Assembly (NCBI RefSeq): GCF_000344155.1
Contig: NZ_BAOQ01000035.1
Location: 1-64,000, forward strand
DNA from: Gordonia paraffinivorans NBRC 108238
GTDB taxonomy: Bacteria > Actinomycetota > Actinomycetes > Mycobacteriales > Mycobacteriaceae
Direction of reading: 5' to 3'
DNA length: 64,000 nt
Part shown: piece by piece, positions 1 to 8,083 of the stretch
How positions within the stretch are numbered: position 1 is the first letter of the stretch
How the letters are laid out: every line of letters begins with the position of its first letter
The notes under the pieces: model-generated
The model's database searches: none
Told to the model about the DNA's origin: nothing
What the model saw: the letters and a program-made list of their open reading frames with translations, nothing else
Made by a program: the position numbers and the translations under genes

Positions 1-117
1 GCCTGGGGCGTGCGCGTCCACGACGTCGCCGGCAGCTACGACGCGGTGTCCGTCGCCGCGGCCTGGCGGGCCGGCGGCTCCCGCACGACGTCATCGGCAG
101 GAGGCGACCATGGCTGA
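1..117 (+). CDS. folP: Dihydropteroate synthase, 3' end (partial)
   Basis: Only the last 38 codons are present, entering from the left edge in frame 1 and stopping at the TGA at 115-117. The translation begins [16 protein letters not shown], which fits the C-terminal strand and helix of dihydropteroate synthase, where the sequence VRVHDV with a conserved Arg and His contacts the pterin substrate. The enzyme joins 6-hydroxymethyl-dihydropterin pyrophosphate to p-aminobenzoate. The stop overlaps the folB start by 8 bases, so the two are translationally coupled. The identification rests on this short tail and on folB and folK following directly. Confidence 0.85.
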   Translation, partial: AWGVRVHDVAGSYDAVSVAAAWRAGGSRTTSSAGGDHG

Positions 118-481
118 CCGGATCGAGCTCCGCGGCCTCCGGGTCCGCGGCAACCACGGGGTCTTCGACCACGAGCGTGCCGACGGGCAGGACTTCTTCA
201 TCGACATCACCCTGTGGCTGGACCTGCGGGTCGCGGCCGCGTCGGACGATCTCGCCGACACGGTCGACTACGGCGCGCTCGCCCAGCTCGCCGCCGACAT
301 CGTGGGGGGCGAGCCGCGGAACCTCATCGAGACGGTGGGGGCGGAGATCGCGGAGAAGATCATGGACGACGAGCGCATCAACGCCTGCGAGGTCGTGGTG
401 CACAAGCCGTCGGCGCCCGTCCCGTTGGCCTTCGACGACGTCGCGGTGGTGACCCGCCGGTCGCGAAAGGGCATGAGATGA
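110..481 (+). CDS. folB: Dihydroneopterin aldolase
   Basis: A 123-residue protein of the usual length for the family. It converts 7,8-dihydroneopterin to 6-hydroxymethyl-dihydropterin and glycolaldehyde in the cytoplasm. Visible hallmarks are the start [21 protein letters not shown], containing the G-x-H-G-V substrate loop, the central TVDYGAL motif, the [13 protein letters not shown] helix and the C-terminal VVHKPSAP stretch with the conserved Lys-Pro. The ATG at 110 lies inside the end of folP and is preceded by a GGAGG-like site (GCAGGAGG). folK follows 16 bases after the stop, so this is a folate operon of the order folP-folB-folK. Confidence 0.95.
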   Translation: MADRIELRGLRVRGNHGVFDHERADGQDFFIDITLWLDLRVAAASDDLADTVDYGALAQLAADIVGGEPRNLIETVGAEIAEKIMDDERINACEVVVHKPSAPVPLAFDDVAVVTRRSRKGMR

Positions 482-500
482 CACGCGAGGGCATGCGATG
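477..500 (+). other. Duplicated folB-end / folK-start segment (7-codon mini-ORF)
   Basis: The segment AGGGCATGnGATGA occurs twice in tandem at the folB-folK junction. The first copy supplies the end of folB (KGMR-stop) and the second supplies the start codon region of folK. Between them an ATG at 477 opens a seven-codon frame (MTREGMR) that stops on the folK ATG. This looks like a microduplication that may couple folK translation to folB; I infer this only from the repeat. Confidence 0.4.
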
Positions 501-1019
501 AGTCGCGCGGTGCTGTCGGCCGGATCGAATGTCGGTGACTCTCTTGGTTATCTGAGGTCGGTCGTCGAGGCATTCGCCGACGAGCTCGTGGCGGTGTCGT
601 CGGTGTACGCGACGCCACCGTGGGGCGGCGTCGAGCAGGACGACTTCCTCAACGTCACGCTTCTCGTCGAGGGTCCGGGCACCGCGCGGGACTTTTTCGA
701 ACGCGGCGTGGAACTCGAGCAGGCGGCGCAACGCACCCGCGACATCCGTTGGGGTCCACGCACTCTCGACGTCGACGTGATCAGCGTCGTCACCGACGGA
801 CGCGTCGTCGTCGACGACGACCCGACGCTCACGCTGCCGCATCCGCGAGCAGCCGAACGCGCTTTCGTCCTCGTGCCGTGGCTCGAGGCCGACCCCGACG
901 CCACGCTCTGGACGCCGGCCGGCGAACGTCCGGTCCGCGAGCTCGTCGCCGAGCTCGACCCCGCCGAGCGCGACGCGGTCCGGGTGGTCGGACGCCTCGA
1001 GACGGGAGGGCGGGCATGA
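498..1019 (+). CDS. folK: 6-hydroxymethyl-dihydropterin pyrophosphokinase (HPPK)
   Basis: A 173-residue enzyme that transfers pyrophosphate from ATP to 6-hydroxymethyl-dihydropterin, the step feeding folP. The start shows [16 protein letters not shown], the HPPK N-terminus with the conserved Ser-Asn-x-Gly, followed by [18 protein letters not shown] (pterin-binding Asn at the end) and [17 protein letters not shown], which carries the metal-binding DxD (LDVDVI) and catalytic Arg residues. [16 protein letters not shown] is the family C-terminal signature. The stop overlaps the next gene by four bases (ATGA), showing translational coupling to the DUF3180 gene. Confidence 0.95.
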   Translation: MSRAVLSAGSNVGDSLGYLRSVVEAFADELVAVSSVYATPPWGGVEQDDFLNVTLLVEGPGTARDFFERGVELEQAAQRTRDIRWGPRTLDVDVISVVTDGRVVVDDDPTLTLPHPRAAERAFVLVPWLEADPDATLWTPAGERPVRELVAELDPAERDAVRVVGRLETGGRA

Positions 1020-1534
1020 CCTCTCCCGATCCGCGCACCCCGGGACAGGGCGACGAGGAGGAGACCGGCCTCGGCCCGACGCGCCTGCGCGACCTGCTGC
1101 TGATCGCCGTGGTGACGGGCATCGCCGCCTGGATTCTGGTGCGTTACAACTACTCCGACTTCCCGCCGCTGCCGTTGCTGGCGGGCGTCGTGCTGTACGT
1201 CCTCGCCGCGCTGGAGATCGTGATCGCGTTCGTCGTCCGGTCGCGCGTGGAGTCCCACCAGATCGGGCAGGCACGTGGCCAGCTCCATCCGCTGACCGCC
1301 GCCCGGGTTCTCGCGCTCGCCAAGGCCTCCGCCATCCTCGGCGCCATATCGGTCGGCGTGTGGGCCGGTCTGCTGACCTTCCTGCTCGGGCAACAGGACG
1401 TCGCCGCCGCCGACCACGACCGGCCGGCCGCCATCGTCGGACTCATCGGCGGGGTCCTGCTCGTGGGCGCCGCGATGTGGCTCGAATACTGCTGTCGCGC
1501 ACCGGACGACCCGCCTCCGGTCGAGGGGGCCTGA
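1016..1534 (+). CDS. DUF3180 family membrane protein
   Basis: A 172-residue membrane protein beginning at the ATG overlapping the folK stop. After about 30 acidic cytoplasmic residues there are four hydrophobic spans: two near residues 30-50 and 53-75, one near 97-122, and one near 132-152. This matches the DUF3180 family, found directly after folK in many mycolic-acid actinobacteria (the Rv3605c position). Function is unknown; co-translation with folate genes does not by itself imply a folate role. Longer upstream frames in this reading frame are not used because they would run through folK. Confidence 0.85.
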   Translation: MTSPDPRTPGQGDEEETGLGPTRLRDLLLIAVVTGIAAWILVRYNYSDFPPLPLLAGVVLYVLAALEIVIAFVVRSRVESHQIGQARGQLHPLTAARVLALAKASAILGAISVGVWAGLLTFLLGQQDVAAADHDRPAAIVGLIGGVLLVGAAMWLEYCCRAPDDPPPVEGA

Positions 1535-1698
1535 CCGCCCGGATCCGGCCATGGCGTGCGATCCCGCCGACTCCCGTGCCGAGGGTCCTGACGGTTGCCG
1601 GGAAAGGGCGCGAATGCAGTGCATAACACGTTGCCGATCTGCAAAACTCCGCACCCGGTTGGCGTCCGAATGCACTCACAACGGGTAAGTTCACGATC

Positions 1699-2895
1699 AT
1701 GACGACCTCGAACGGCCGTTCCGCCGACACGCGACGCTCCAGGCGGTCGGCAGCGCAGTGGCTGCTCGGATTGTTGATCGTGCTCTCGCTGGCCGCGAGC
1801 ATCCTGATGGTGTTCACCGATCGCCTGTCGATCACCGGGTCACTCGCGGTCATCTCGGCGCTGTGGGCGGCCGTGATCGGCGCGATCCTCGTGACCAAGT
1901 TCCGCCGTCAGGCCGAGAGCGCCGAGGCCAAGAGCCGGGACCTCCGACTGGTGTACGAGTTGCAGCTCGAGCGGGAGATCGCCGCCCGCCGCCAGTACGA
2001 ACTCGACGTCGAGACCACGATCCGCAAGGAGGTCACCGCCGAGGCCAACGAGGAACTCTCCGAGCTCAAGGCTCAGGTCCTCGCGCTGCGATCGAGTCTG
2101 GAGATGCTCATCGGCGAACCGCTGCCGGATCAGCGTGCGGCCCTGTCCAACGAGAAGCTGCGCGAGCTGGCCTCGGGATTGTCGGGGACCGGTGCGAGCA
2201 CCCACGGCACCTCGTTCGGCGGGGTGCCGCCCTACGAGCCGGGCTACCACGACGACGGTGTGCTGGCCGCGCGAGATTTCGCGGCGACCGCGCCCGCGGC
2301 CGACGACGGTCGCCATGCCGAGCCGGTCGACCCGAACGAGATGACCGAGGTCATCCCGATCATCACCGACGACCCGATCTCCGGACGCATCGCGACCGAG
2401 GTCCCGCTGCAGGATGCGGACCGTCCGGTCACCGGACCGACCCCGTACATCTCGACCACCGATGCGTCCCCGGCGTCGGAGCAGGTGGACGCCGAGGACG
2501 TGTCCGACGCGGAGGTCGTCGACACCGAGGACGCCGATCACCGGCCGGAGGAGTCCGCAGCGTCGGTGTCGGATGACCTCGCAGACGACGAGACCCCCAC
2601 CGACGAGTGGGTGACCACCGCGGCGTCGGGCACGGGTTCGGAGCAGCCGACCCGGGACGCGGAGAACCAGTCGTCCGCGGACGCTGACGAGGTGGAGGTG
2701 CCGCCGTTCCTGAGCTCGGCCGGACGGCACGAGACGGGGCGTCCGGCGAGCGCGTACAGCGGCGGCCGTCGCCGTCGTGCGGCCGACTCCACCGAGGCGG
2801 CGCACTCGGCGGGTCTGCCGGCGTCGGAGTTGCTGAACCAGTTGCGTCAGCAGGCCGAGAACTCCGGTGGTGGTCGTCGACGCCGGGCGGACTGA
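1699..2895 (+). CDS. Membrane-anchored coiled-coil protein, DUF6779-like (Rv3604c position)
   Basis: A 398-residue protein with two hydrophobic segments close to the N-terminus (about residues 23-42 and 48-67), a charged heptad-rich helix from about 70 to 135 (AEAKSRDLRLVYELQLEREIAARRQ and onward), then a long low-complexity acidic region rich in Asp, Glu, Thr and Ser, ending in two basic GGRRRRAxD repeats at about 356-362 and 392-398. The position between folK/DUF3180 and the DUF2520-panCD genes is that of the mycobacterial Rv3604c protein. It looks like a membrane anchor with a cytoplasmic or scaffold-like tail. Function is unknown. The 164 bases before it show no gene; no clear promoter could be assigned. 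Confidence 0.75.
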   Translation: MTTSNGRSADTRRSRRSAAQWLLGLLIVLSLAASILMVFTDRLSITGSLAVISALWAAVIGAILVTKFRRQAESAEAKSRDLRLVYELQLEREIAARRQYELDVETTIRKEVTAEANEELSELKAQVLALRSSLEMLIGEPLPDQRAALSNEKLRELASGLSGTGASTHGTSFGGVPPYEPGYHDDGVLAARDFAATAPAADDGRHAEPVDPNEMTEVIPIITDDPISGRIATEVPLQDADRPVTGPTPYISTTDASPASEQVDAEDVSDAEVVDTEDADHRPEESAASVSDDLADDETPTDEWVTTAASGTGSEQPTRDAENQSSADADEVEVPPFLSSAGRHETGRPASAYSGGRRRRAADSTEAAHSAGLPASELLNQLRQQAENSGGGRRRRAD

Positions 2896-2923
2896 CTCCA
2901 GACCTCGACGCACGACGCCTTGC

Positions 2924-2954
2924 GGGCCGGGAACATCCAAGATGGTCCCGGCCC
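2924..2954 (+). terminator. Intrinsic-type hairpin terminator
   Basis: GGGCCGGGA at 2924-2932 pairs perfectly with TCCCGGCCC at 2946-2954, and inside the loop CATC (2934-2937) pairs with GATG (2941-2944). There is no T-run, as is usual for actinobacterial terminators. It lies 28 bases after the coiled-coil protein gene and closes the fol operon. Confidence 0.8.
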
Positions 2955-3163
2955 GAAGCACATCTGGATGACGATCCGCGCCCGGGTATCGTTCTGAATG
3001 GCTCGTCGATGCGGTTTCGGGCCGGTTATCTCCGAATTGTTCCCATCTGTGATCGGCCATCGGTCTGCAAGGTCATTCCGGGTGATCCACCCATTTCGTC
3101 ATCCGATCGGACCAGTCCTGTGACCTGACCCGAAATCGGGTCGTGGGACTTGGACGATCGCCC

Positions 3164-3169
3164 TACACT
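3164..3169 (+). promoter_or_regulatory. Candidate -10 hexamer for a leaderless start
   Basis: TACACT lies seven bases before the ATG at 3177, the spacing expected if transcription begins on the start codon itself. No convincing -35 element is visible. This is the main reason for choosing the 3177 start for the next gene. Confidence 0.45.
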
Positions 3170-3176
3170 GCGGCAT

Positions 3177-3959
3177 ATGGGCGGAGCGTTGGCGGGCAGT
3201 GTTCCCGGTCTCTCCGACCGGGCCGGCTCACCACGCGCAGCGATCCGCCACACCGAGCGGGGCACGCCTCTGACGCGCACCCTCATCAGCGCGGCATTTT
3301 TCCTCCCGCTGCTCGCTTGGTGGCCAATGGTGTTGTGGCTCTTCACCTTCGACGCCAACAGCGATGCCTCGTTCGCCGAATACCACGCGGAGTACGTGGC
3401 CAACGGCCCGACGAAGAGCCTCGTCGCCATCTGGGTCCTCACCGCGGCGATGCCGGTCTACATGGTGCTGGTGCTCGCGTTCTGGTCGCGCAGTATCGCC
3501 CGCGCGGCGTTCGCCGTCCCGATGGGCGCGGTCGGGGCGCTCGGATTCTGGGGAGGTCAGATTCCCGTCCTGGTTCGTTCGGGTGAATACGAGATCCTCG
3601 ATTTCTGTTCCGATCACATGCCCGCATTCGTGGTGCTGTTGATCGTCGCGTGGTCGATAGCCCGACGCCGGCAATTCTGGTGGATTCTCGCGGTCCCGGT
3701 CATCGGACTGCTCGCGGTCAATTCGTACGAGGGATGGGCGGTCAGCCCGGTCGACACCATCGTCGAGGGCGTCGGGCAGGGGCTCGGAGTCCCCGCGTCG
3801 CCGGTTCTCGACCCGTTCTCGCCGCGATTCCGTTCGCCGCTGGGCGACATCGTCGACATCATCGCGGGTGTGCTCACGCTGTGGCTCGTCGACGCGGTGT
3901 TGCGGGTGATGGCGCGGCAGGGCAGAGACGAGGCAGGCGAGCCCGCACGCCAGGCCTGA
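3177..3959 (+). CDS. Unknown polytopic membrane protein
   Basis: A 260-residue protein with about six membrane spans: TLISAAFFLPLLAWWPM, a second around LVAIWVLTAAMPVYMVLVLAF, a third rich in Ala and Gly (AAFAVPMGAVGALGFWG), MPAFVVLLIVAWSIA, a fifth FWWILAVPVIGLLA and a last one near the C-terminus (IIAGVLTLWLVDAVL). The N-terminal 35 residues are hydrophilic, and a CTG at about 3270 or the TTG at 3150 could also be the start; 3177 is preferred for its -10 element. I do not recognise a family. It stands alone between two terminator-like structures. Confidence 0.6.
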   Translation: MGGALAGSVPGLSDRAGSPRAAIRHTERGTPLTRTLISAAFFLPLLAWWPMVLWLFTFDANSDASFAEYHAEYVANGPTKSLVAIWVLTAAMPVYMVLVLAFWSRSIARAAFAVPMGAVGALGFWGGQIPVLVRSGEYEILDFCSDHMPAFVVLLIVAWSIARRRQFWWILAVPVIGLLAVNSYEGWAVSPVDTIVEGVGQGLGVPASPVLDPFSPRFRSPLGDIVDIIAGVLTLWLVDAVLRVMARQGRDEAGEPARQA

Positions 3960-3975
3960 GGTGTCAGTGACACCT
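3959..3975. promoter_or_regulatory. Perfect 17-bp palindrome
   Basis: AGGTGTCA and TGACACCT flank a single central G, beginning on the last base of the membrane-protein stop codon. A shorter palindrome CTGTCACAG overlaps its end. It could be an operator for the DUF2520-panCD operon whose first gene starts at 4123, or part of a terminator. The GTGTCA/TGACAC arms are too short for a strong hairpin, so an operator is slightly preferred. Confidence 0.4.
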
Positions 3976-4122
3976 GTCACAGATTTGCCGCATGGGGTCC
4001 CCTGAGTCCTACCCTTGCTCTGCAACGTCTGGTACCCGTGCCGGCGGCCGCCTCGGAGAGTTCGATTCCCGTGGCGCGGTCCCGGCGACGACGGGACTGG
4101 AACGAACCCACGGAGGACAGCG

Positions 4123-5202
4123 GTGACCTCACCGACCGGTGACCCCGGCGTGCCGTTCGCACGGCAGGCCGGTGGCAGAGACGCCTCCGGCGCAGATGCC
4201 GGAGACGCGTTCGGCGATGATGTGTACCTCGAATCCGGCGCGACCCTCCGACGCCCCGTCGACCCCTTTCCCGGAACGTCCAATCTGCCCGCACCCGCGC
4301 GACTGACGGTCGGCATCGTCTCCGCCGGCCGCGTCGGCACCGCGATGGGGGAGGCCCTCGAGAAGGCCGGGCACGTCGTGGGTGCCGTCGTCGCCCGCTC
4401 CACCGCGTCCCGCCGCCGCGTCGCCGAACGTCTTCCCGACTCGGAGATCCTCGGCCTCGGGTCCGTCGTCGCACGATCGGAGCTGCTCCTCCTCAGTGTC
4501 CCCGACACCGAGCTCCCAGGGGTGATCGACGAGATCGCCGACTCCGGTGCCCTGCGACCGGGGACGATCGTCGCCCACACCGCCGGCGCGCACGGCGTCG
4601 GCATCCTGGCGCCGCTGACGGCGCGCGGCGCGCTGGGGCTCGCCCTGCATCCCGCGATGACGTTCGTCGGCACCGCCGAGGACACCGCGCGCCTGACCAA
4701 CGCCTGCTTCGCCGTCACGGCGGAGGATGCGGTGGGTGAGGCGATCGCGTCGTCTCTGGTGCTCGAGATGGGCGGCGAACCGGTCCGGATCGCCGAGTCC
4801 GACCGCACCCTGTACCACGCCGCCCTCGCACACGGCGCCAACCACCTGATCGCGCTGGTCTCGGACGCGGTCGCGGCACTCAACGCGGCCATCGATCACT
4901 CCGGCCGCGACGCCGCCACCGTCGACGGACACGGCGCACGACTCGCCGAACGCATCCTCGCCCCGCTGGTGAAGGCGTCGCTGAACAACGTCCTCGAACT
5001 CGGACCGGCAGCGCTGACCGGTCCGGTGGCGCGCGGCGACTCCGCGGCGGTCCGACGCCACCTCGAAGCCCTGCGGGCCATCCGCGGCGGCGACGGCGAG
5101 CACGGGATCGCCGAGTCGTACCGGACGATGGCGCGCCGCGCCGCCGAGACCACCGATGCCCCCCGTGCGCTGCTCGACCTCCTCGAAGGACGGTCGGCGT
5201 GA
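4123..5202 (+). CDS. Rossmann-like / DUF2520 domain protein
   Basis: A 359-residue protein. After about 60 variable residues the motif TVGIVSAGRVGTAMGEAL is a dinucleotide-binding Rossmann turn; LLLSVPDTELPGVIDEIA and TIVAHTAGAHGVGIL continue the fold, and the C-terminal half (from about ALHPAMTFVG) is the DUF2520 helical domain with YHAALAHGANHLIALV. This resembles 6-phosphogluconate or ketopantoate reductase-like folds. The gene immediately precedes panC with a 4-base frame overlap, as Rv3603c does in mycobacteria, so a role in pantothenate supply (perhaps ketopantoate reduction) is an inference. The GTG at 4123 follows GGAGGA; the frame is open upstream to 4015 but without a ribosome site. 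Confidence 0.85.
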   Translation: MTSPTGDPGVPFARQAGGRDASGADAGDAFGDDVYLESGATLRRPVDPFPGTSNLPAPARLTVGIVSAGRVGTAMGEALEKAGHVVGAVVARSTASRRRVAERLPDSEILGLGSVVARSELLLLSVPDTELPGVIDEIADSGALRPGTIVAHTAGAHGVGILAPLTARGALGLALHPAMTFVGTAEDTARLTNACFAVTAEDAVGEAIASSLVLEMGGEPVRIAESDRTLYHAALAHGANHLIALVSDAVAALNAAIDHSGRDAATVDGHGARLAERILAPLVKASLNNVLELGPAALTGPVARGDSAAVRRHLEALRAIRGGDGEHGIAESYRTMARRAAETTDAPRALLDLLEGRSA

Positions 5203-5232
5203 TGACCAACCCCGTGATGACTCCAGCGATCA

Positions 5233-5238
5233 AAGGAG
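5233..5238 (+). promoter_or_regulatory. Ribosome binding site deciding the panC start
   Basis: AAGGAG lies five bases before the GTG at 5244. It is the best Shine-Dalgarno site in the area and favours 5244 over the earlier in-frame GTG at 5199 and ATG at 5202, which overlap the upstream stop but lack such a site. Confidence 0.75.
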
Positions 5239-5243
5239 ATGCC

Positions 5244-6185
5244 GTGAGTGTCCCGTCCCAGGAGGCACCCTCCTACAAGTCCGGTCAGCTGACCGTGCAC
5301 CACGACCCGGCGACGCTGTCGCGGGTCACCCGCGCCCTGCGGTCCGCGGGCAAGCGGGTCGTGCTGGTCCCGACCATGGGTGCGCTGCACCAGGGGCACC
5401 TGCAACTGGTCAAGATGGCCAAGGCGAAGGCCAACACGGTCGTGGTGGTGTCGATCTTCGTCAACCCGCTGCAGTTCGGCCCGAACGAGGATCTCGAGGC
5501 CTATCCCCGCACCCTCGAGGCCGATCTCGCCCTGCTCGAACCGCAGGGCGTCGAACTCGTCTTCGCCCCGTCCGCGGCCGACATGTATCCCAACGGCCGC
5601 CGGACGATGGTGCACCCGGGCGATACCGGTGAGATCCTCGACGGGGTCTCTCGCCCAGGGCATTTCGCCGGGATGCTCACCGTGGTCCTCAAGCTGCTCA
5701 ACATCGTCGGACCGAATGCGGCGTACTTCGGCGAGAAGGACTACCAGCAACTCATCCTCATCAACCAGATGGTCAACGACCTCAACCTCGACGTCGAGAT
5801 CGTCGGCGTGCCGACCGTCCGCGAGGCCGACGGGCTGGCGATGAGCTCGCGCAACCGCTACCTGACGTCCGAGCAGCGGGCGCTGGCCACCACGCTGTCG
5901 GCTGCGCTCGTCGCGGGCGCCCATGCCGCCGAGGGCGGTCGCGACGCGATCGTCGCTGCGGCACAGGCGGTTCTGGCGACCGTGCCGGAGATCGAGGTCG
6001 AATACCTGGTGCTGCGCGGACGCAACCTGGAAGAGCCTCCGGTCAAGGGGCCGGGGCGTCTCCTGGTGGCCGCGCGGCTCGGCACCGCACGCCTCATCGA
6101 CAACGTCGGGGTCACGATCGGCGGCCTCGACGCCCTCCAGGAAGAACTCTCCGGAACCGCCTCCAGGTCCGAGAAGGGACAGTAG
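5244..6185 (+). CDS. panC: Pantoate-beta-alanine ligase (pantothenate synthetase)
   Basis: A 313-residue cytoplasmic ligase that condenses pantoate and beta-alanine using ATP through a pantoyl-adenylate. Hallmarks: LVPTMGALHQGHLQLV with the HxGH nucleotide motif, IFVNPLQFGPNEDL, the pantoate-contacting stretch around MVHPGDTGEILDG, RPGHFAGMLTVVLKL, AYFGEKDYQQL and AMSSRNRYL (the KMSKS equivalent). The length agrees with the mycobacterial enzyme only when the GTG at 5244 is used. panD follows three bases after the stop, so ligase and beta-alanine supply are co-transcribed. Confidence 0.97.
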   Translation: MSVPSQEAPSYKSGQLTVHHDPATLSRVTRALRSAGKRVVLVPTMGALHQGHLQLVKMAKAKANTVVVVSIFVNPLQFGPNEDLEAYPRTLEADLALLEPQGVELVFAPSAADMYPNGRRTMVHPGDTGEILDGVSRPGHFAGMLTVVLKLLNIVGPNAAYFGEKDYQQLILINQMVNDLNLDVEIVGVPTVREADGLAMSSRNRYLTSEQRALATTLSAALVAGAHAAEGGRDAIVAAAQAVLATVPEIEVEYLVLRGRNLEEPPVKGPGRLLVAARLGTARLIDNVGVTIGGLDALQEELSGTASRSEKGQ

Positions 6186-6188
6186 TCA

Positions 6189-6626
6189 ATGCTGCGAACC
6201 ATGATGACCTCGAAGATCCACCGCGCCACCGTGACCCAGGCGGACCTGCACTACGTCGGCTCGGTGACCATCGACCAGGACCTCCTCGACGCCGCGGGCC
6301 TCCTCGAGGGCGAGCAGGTCACGATCGTCGACATCGACAACGGCAACCGGCTGGTGACCTACGCGATCGCCGGCGAGCGCGGTACCGGCGTCATCGGGAT
6401 CAACGGCGCCGCAGCACATCTCGTCCATCCCGGCGACCTCGTGATCATCATCGCCTACGGGATGCTGAACGAGGAGGAGCTGAAGGACTACTCGCCGAAC
6501 GTGGTCTTCGTCGACGAGCGCAACCGCATCCTCGAATCGGGCGACGACCCGGCACACGCGCCGGAGGGATCGGGTCTGCTCGACCCGCGTCATCCCGAGC
6601 CGGTTCTCGCCGACGCCACGGCCTGA
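6189..6626 (+). CDS. panD: Aspartate 1-decarboxylase proenzyme
   Basis: A 145-residue proenzyme that makes beta-alanine from aspartate. It autocleaves between Gly24 and Ser25 ([10 protein letters not shown]) to create the pyruvoyl cofactor on the new alpha chain. [12 protein letters not shown], the conserved Tyr22, [30 protein letters not shown] and the following IIIAYG are all family signatures. The C-terminus carries about 30 extra residues rich in Pro and Asp, as in other actinobacteria. It lies between panC and coaX, all three feeding coenzyme A synthesis. Confidence 0.97.
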   Translation: MLRTMMTSKIHRATVTQADLHYVGSVTIDQDLLDAAGLLEGEQVTIVDIDNGNRLVTYAIAGERGTGVIGINGAAAHLVHPGDLVIIIAYGMLNEEELKDYSPNVVFVDERNRILESGDDPAHAPEGSGLLDPRHPEPVLADATA

Positions 6627-6649
6627 CGGACGGGCAGGCACGACACCCC

Positions 6650-7450
6650 ATGTTGCTCACCGTCGACGTCGGCAACACCAACATCCACATCGGCGCCTTC
6701 GCCGGCTCCGGGGATCATGCACGGCTGGTGCAGGACTGGCGCATCCACACCGACCCGCACTACACCGCCGACGAACTGGCGTGGGTCTTCCGCGGCACGC
6801 TCGGCCCCGACATCGAGCAGGTCACCGGCGTCAGTGCGCTGTCGACCGTGCCGTCGCTGTTGCGCGAGCTGCGGGTCATGCTGCCGCGTTACTTCGGCGA
6901 CGGGCCGCACGTGCTCCTGGAGCCGGGGGTGCGCACCGGGGTCCCGCTGCTGGTGGACAACCCCAAGGAGGTCGGCACCGACCGCGTCTCCAACTGCCTT
7001 GCCGCACATCACGAGTTCGGTGGGCCGTGCATCGTCGTGGCGTTCGGCACCGCGACCGTCGTCGACGCGGTGTCGGCGAAGGGGGAGTTCCTCGGCGGGG
7101 CCATCGCGCCCGGCGTGAACCTGGCGGTCGAGGCGCTGTCGGAGCACACCGTGACCGTGCGCAAGGTCGAGTTGATGCCGCCACGCAGCGTGCTCGGCAA
7201 GAACACCGTCGAGGCGCTGCAGTCGGGCATCCTGTACGGCTTCGCCGGCCAGGTCGACGCCCTCGTCGACCGCGTCTGCGACACCGTCCCCGGATTCGAC
7301 GGCGACGACGTCACGGTGGTCGCCACCGGCTACCTGGCACCGCTGATGTTCGACGAGTGCCGGTCGCTCACCGACCACCACCCGCACCTCACTCTCGAGG
7401 GCCTGCGGTTGGTGTACGAACGCGCGAAGGCGAATCCGCGGCGGAAGTAG
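6650..7450 (+). CDS. coaX: Type III pantothenate kinase
   Basis: A 266-residue ASKHA-fold kinase that phosphorylates pantothenate, the first committed step to coenzyme A. LLTVDVGNTNIHIGAF is the phosphate-1 loop; VGTDRVSNCLAAH, IVVAFGTATVVDAVSAKGEFLGGAIAPG (phosphate-2 and pantothenate loops) and VVATGYLAPL complete the set. The ATG at 6650 is the only sensible start and lies 23 bases after panD. The arrangement DUF2520-panC-panD-coaX equals the mycobacterial Rv3603c-Rv3600c block. Confidence 0.96.
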   Translation: MLLTVDVGNTNIHIGAFAGSGDHARLVQDWRIHTDPHYTADELAWVFRGTLGPDIEQVTGVSALSTVPSLLRELRVMLPRYFGDGPHVLLEPGVRTGVPLLVDNPKEVGTDRVSNCLAAHHEFGGPCIVVAFGTATVVDAVSAKGEFLGGAIAPGVNLAVEALSEHTVTVRKVELMPPRSVLGKNTVEALQSGILYGFAGQVDALVDRVCDTVPGFDGDDVTVVATGYLAPLMFDECRSLTDHHPHLTLEGLRLVYERAKANPRRK

Positions 7451-7508
7451 GTCCCGGGACAGCGGACCTCGCCGCGCCGCAGTAACGGCACGACCGGCCG
7501 GTCGGCGC

Positions 7509-8033
7509 TCAGGCCCGGGGGAACGCGTCGAATAACCGCGCGGGGTCGTATGCGTCGCCGGTCCCGTCCTCGTCGCGCAGCAGTGCGTCGAGGACCAGAC
7601 CGTCGACCGCGGCAACCAGTTGCCGCGCCTCGGTTTCCGGCAACCCGGAGTCGACCAGCCGGGCGACGAAGCGATCGCGCCCGGCGACCATCCGCGCCCG
7701 CAGCTCGGGGTCCCGCGTGGCCAGCAAAAGCAGCTCGTAACGAGCCTGCGTACGCGTCCGATCGGGGCCGAGCCAGCGTCGGATCGCCTCGCGGGGAGAC
7801 TCGCCCGGCGCGGGGACGTCGAGGGCGAAGACGTGCTCGACGAGGGCGGCGAGGAACCCGGCCTGGCCGCCGAAGTGGTGGCGGATGCTGCCGTGGGGAA
7901 CCCCGGCCGCGTCCTCGACGGCCCGCGTCGACGCCTGTCGCGCCCCGCGCGCGCCGATCAGCTCGACCCCGGCGTCGAGGAGTGCCTCGCGCGTCGAACG
8001 TCCGGTTGACGATTTCTCCACATGGAGAAGCAT
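7509..8033 (-). CDS. TetR-family transcriptional repressor
   Basis: A 174-residue regulator. Residues about 13-55 form the TetR helix-turn-helix (STREALLDAGVELIGARGARQASTRAVEDAAGVPHGSIRHHFGGQAGFLAAL); the remainder is an all-helical ligand domain without a recognisable specificity. It is transcribed divergently from the FAD monooxygenase 50 bases away. Two copies of TTCTCC-N4-GGAGAA lie in that gap, one over its own first codons, so it very likely represses itself and the monooxygenase. The inducer is unknown but may be the monooxygenase substrate. The annotated ATG (codon complement at 8031-8033) sits within the operator region. Confidence 0.85.
   Translation of the reverse strand: MLLHVEKSSTGRSTREALLDAGVELIGARGARQASTRAVEDAAGVPHGSIRHHFGGQAGFLAALVEHVFALDVPAPGESPREAIRRWLGPDRTRTQARYELLLLATRDPELRARMVAGRDRFVARLVDSGLPETEARQLVAAVDGLVLDALLRDEDGTGDAYDPARLFDAFPRA
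8014..8029. promoter_or_regulatory. TetR operator 1
   Basis: Palindrome TTCTCCA-CA-TGGAGAA, overlapping the first codons of the tetR gene. It shares TTCTCC-N4-GGAGAA with operator 2; the two centres are 33 bases apart, about three DNA turns, so two repressor dimers would sit on the same face. Confidence 0.7.
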
Positions 8034-8042
8034 ATCTGCTAT

Positions 8043-8066
8043 CGTCTTCTCCGAGTGGAGAAGACG
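8043..8066. promoter_or_regulatory. TetR operator 2
   Basis: Perfect 10-base arms CGTCTTCTCC and GGAGAAGACG around a GAGT spacer. It lies 17 bases before the monooxygenase ATG and 10 bases beyond the tetR start, so a repressor here would block both divergent promoters. Confidence 0.75.
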
Positions 8067-8083
8067 AGGCCGGGAGGTCGGAC

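Noticed and set aside
7550..8083. Upstream extension of the FAD monooxygenase
   Set aside because: It overlaps the tetR gene and both operators; the flavin motif starts exactly at the 8084 ATG, which has its own ribosome site.
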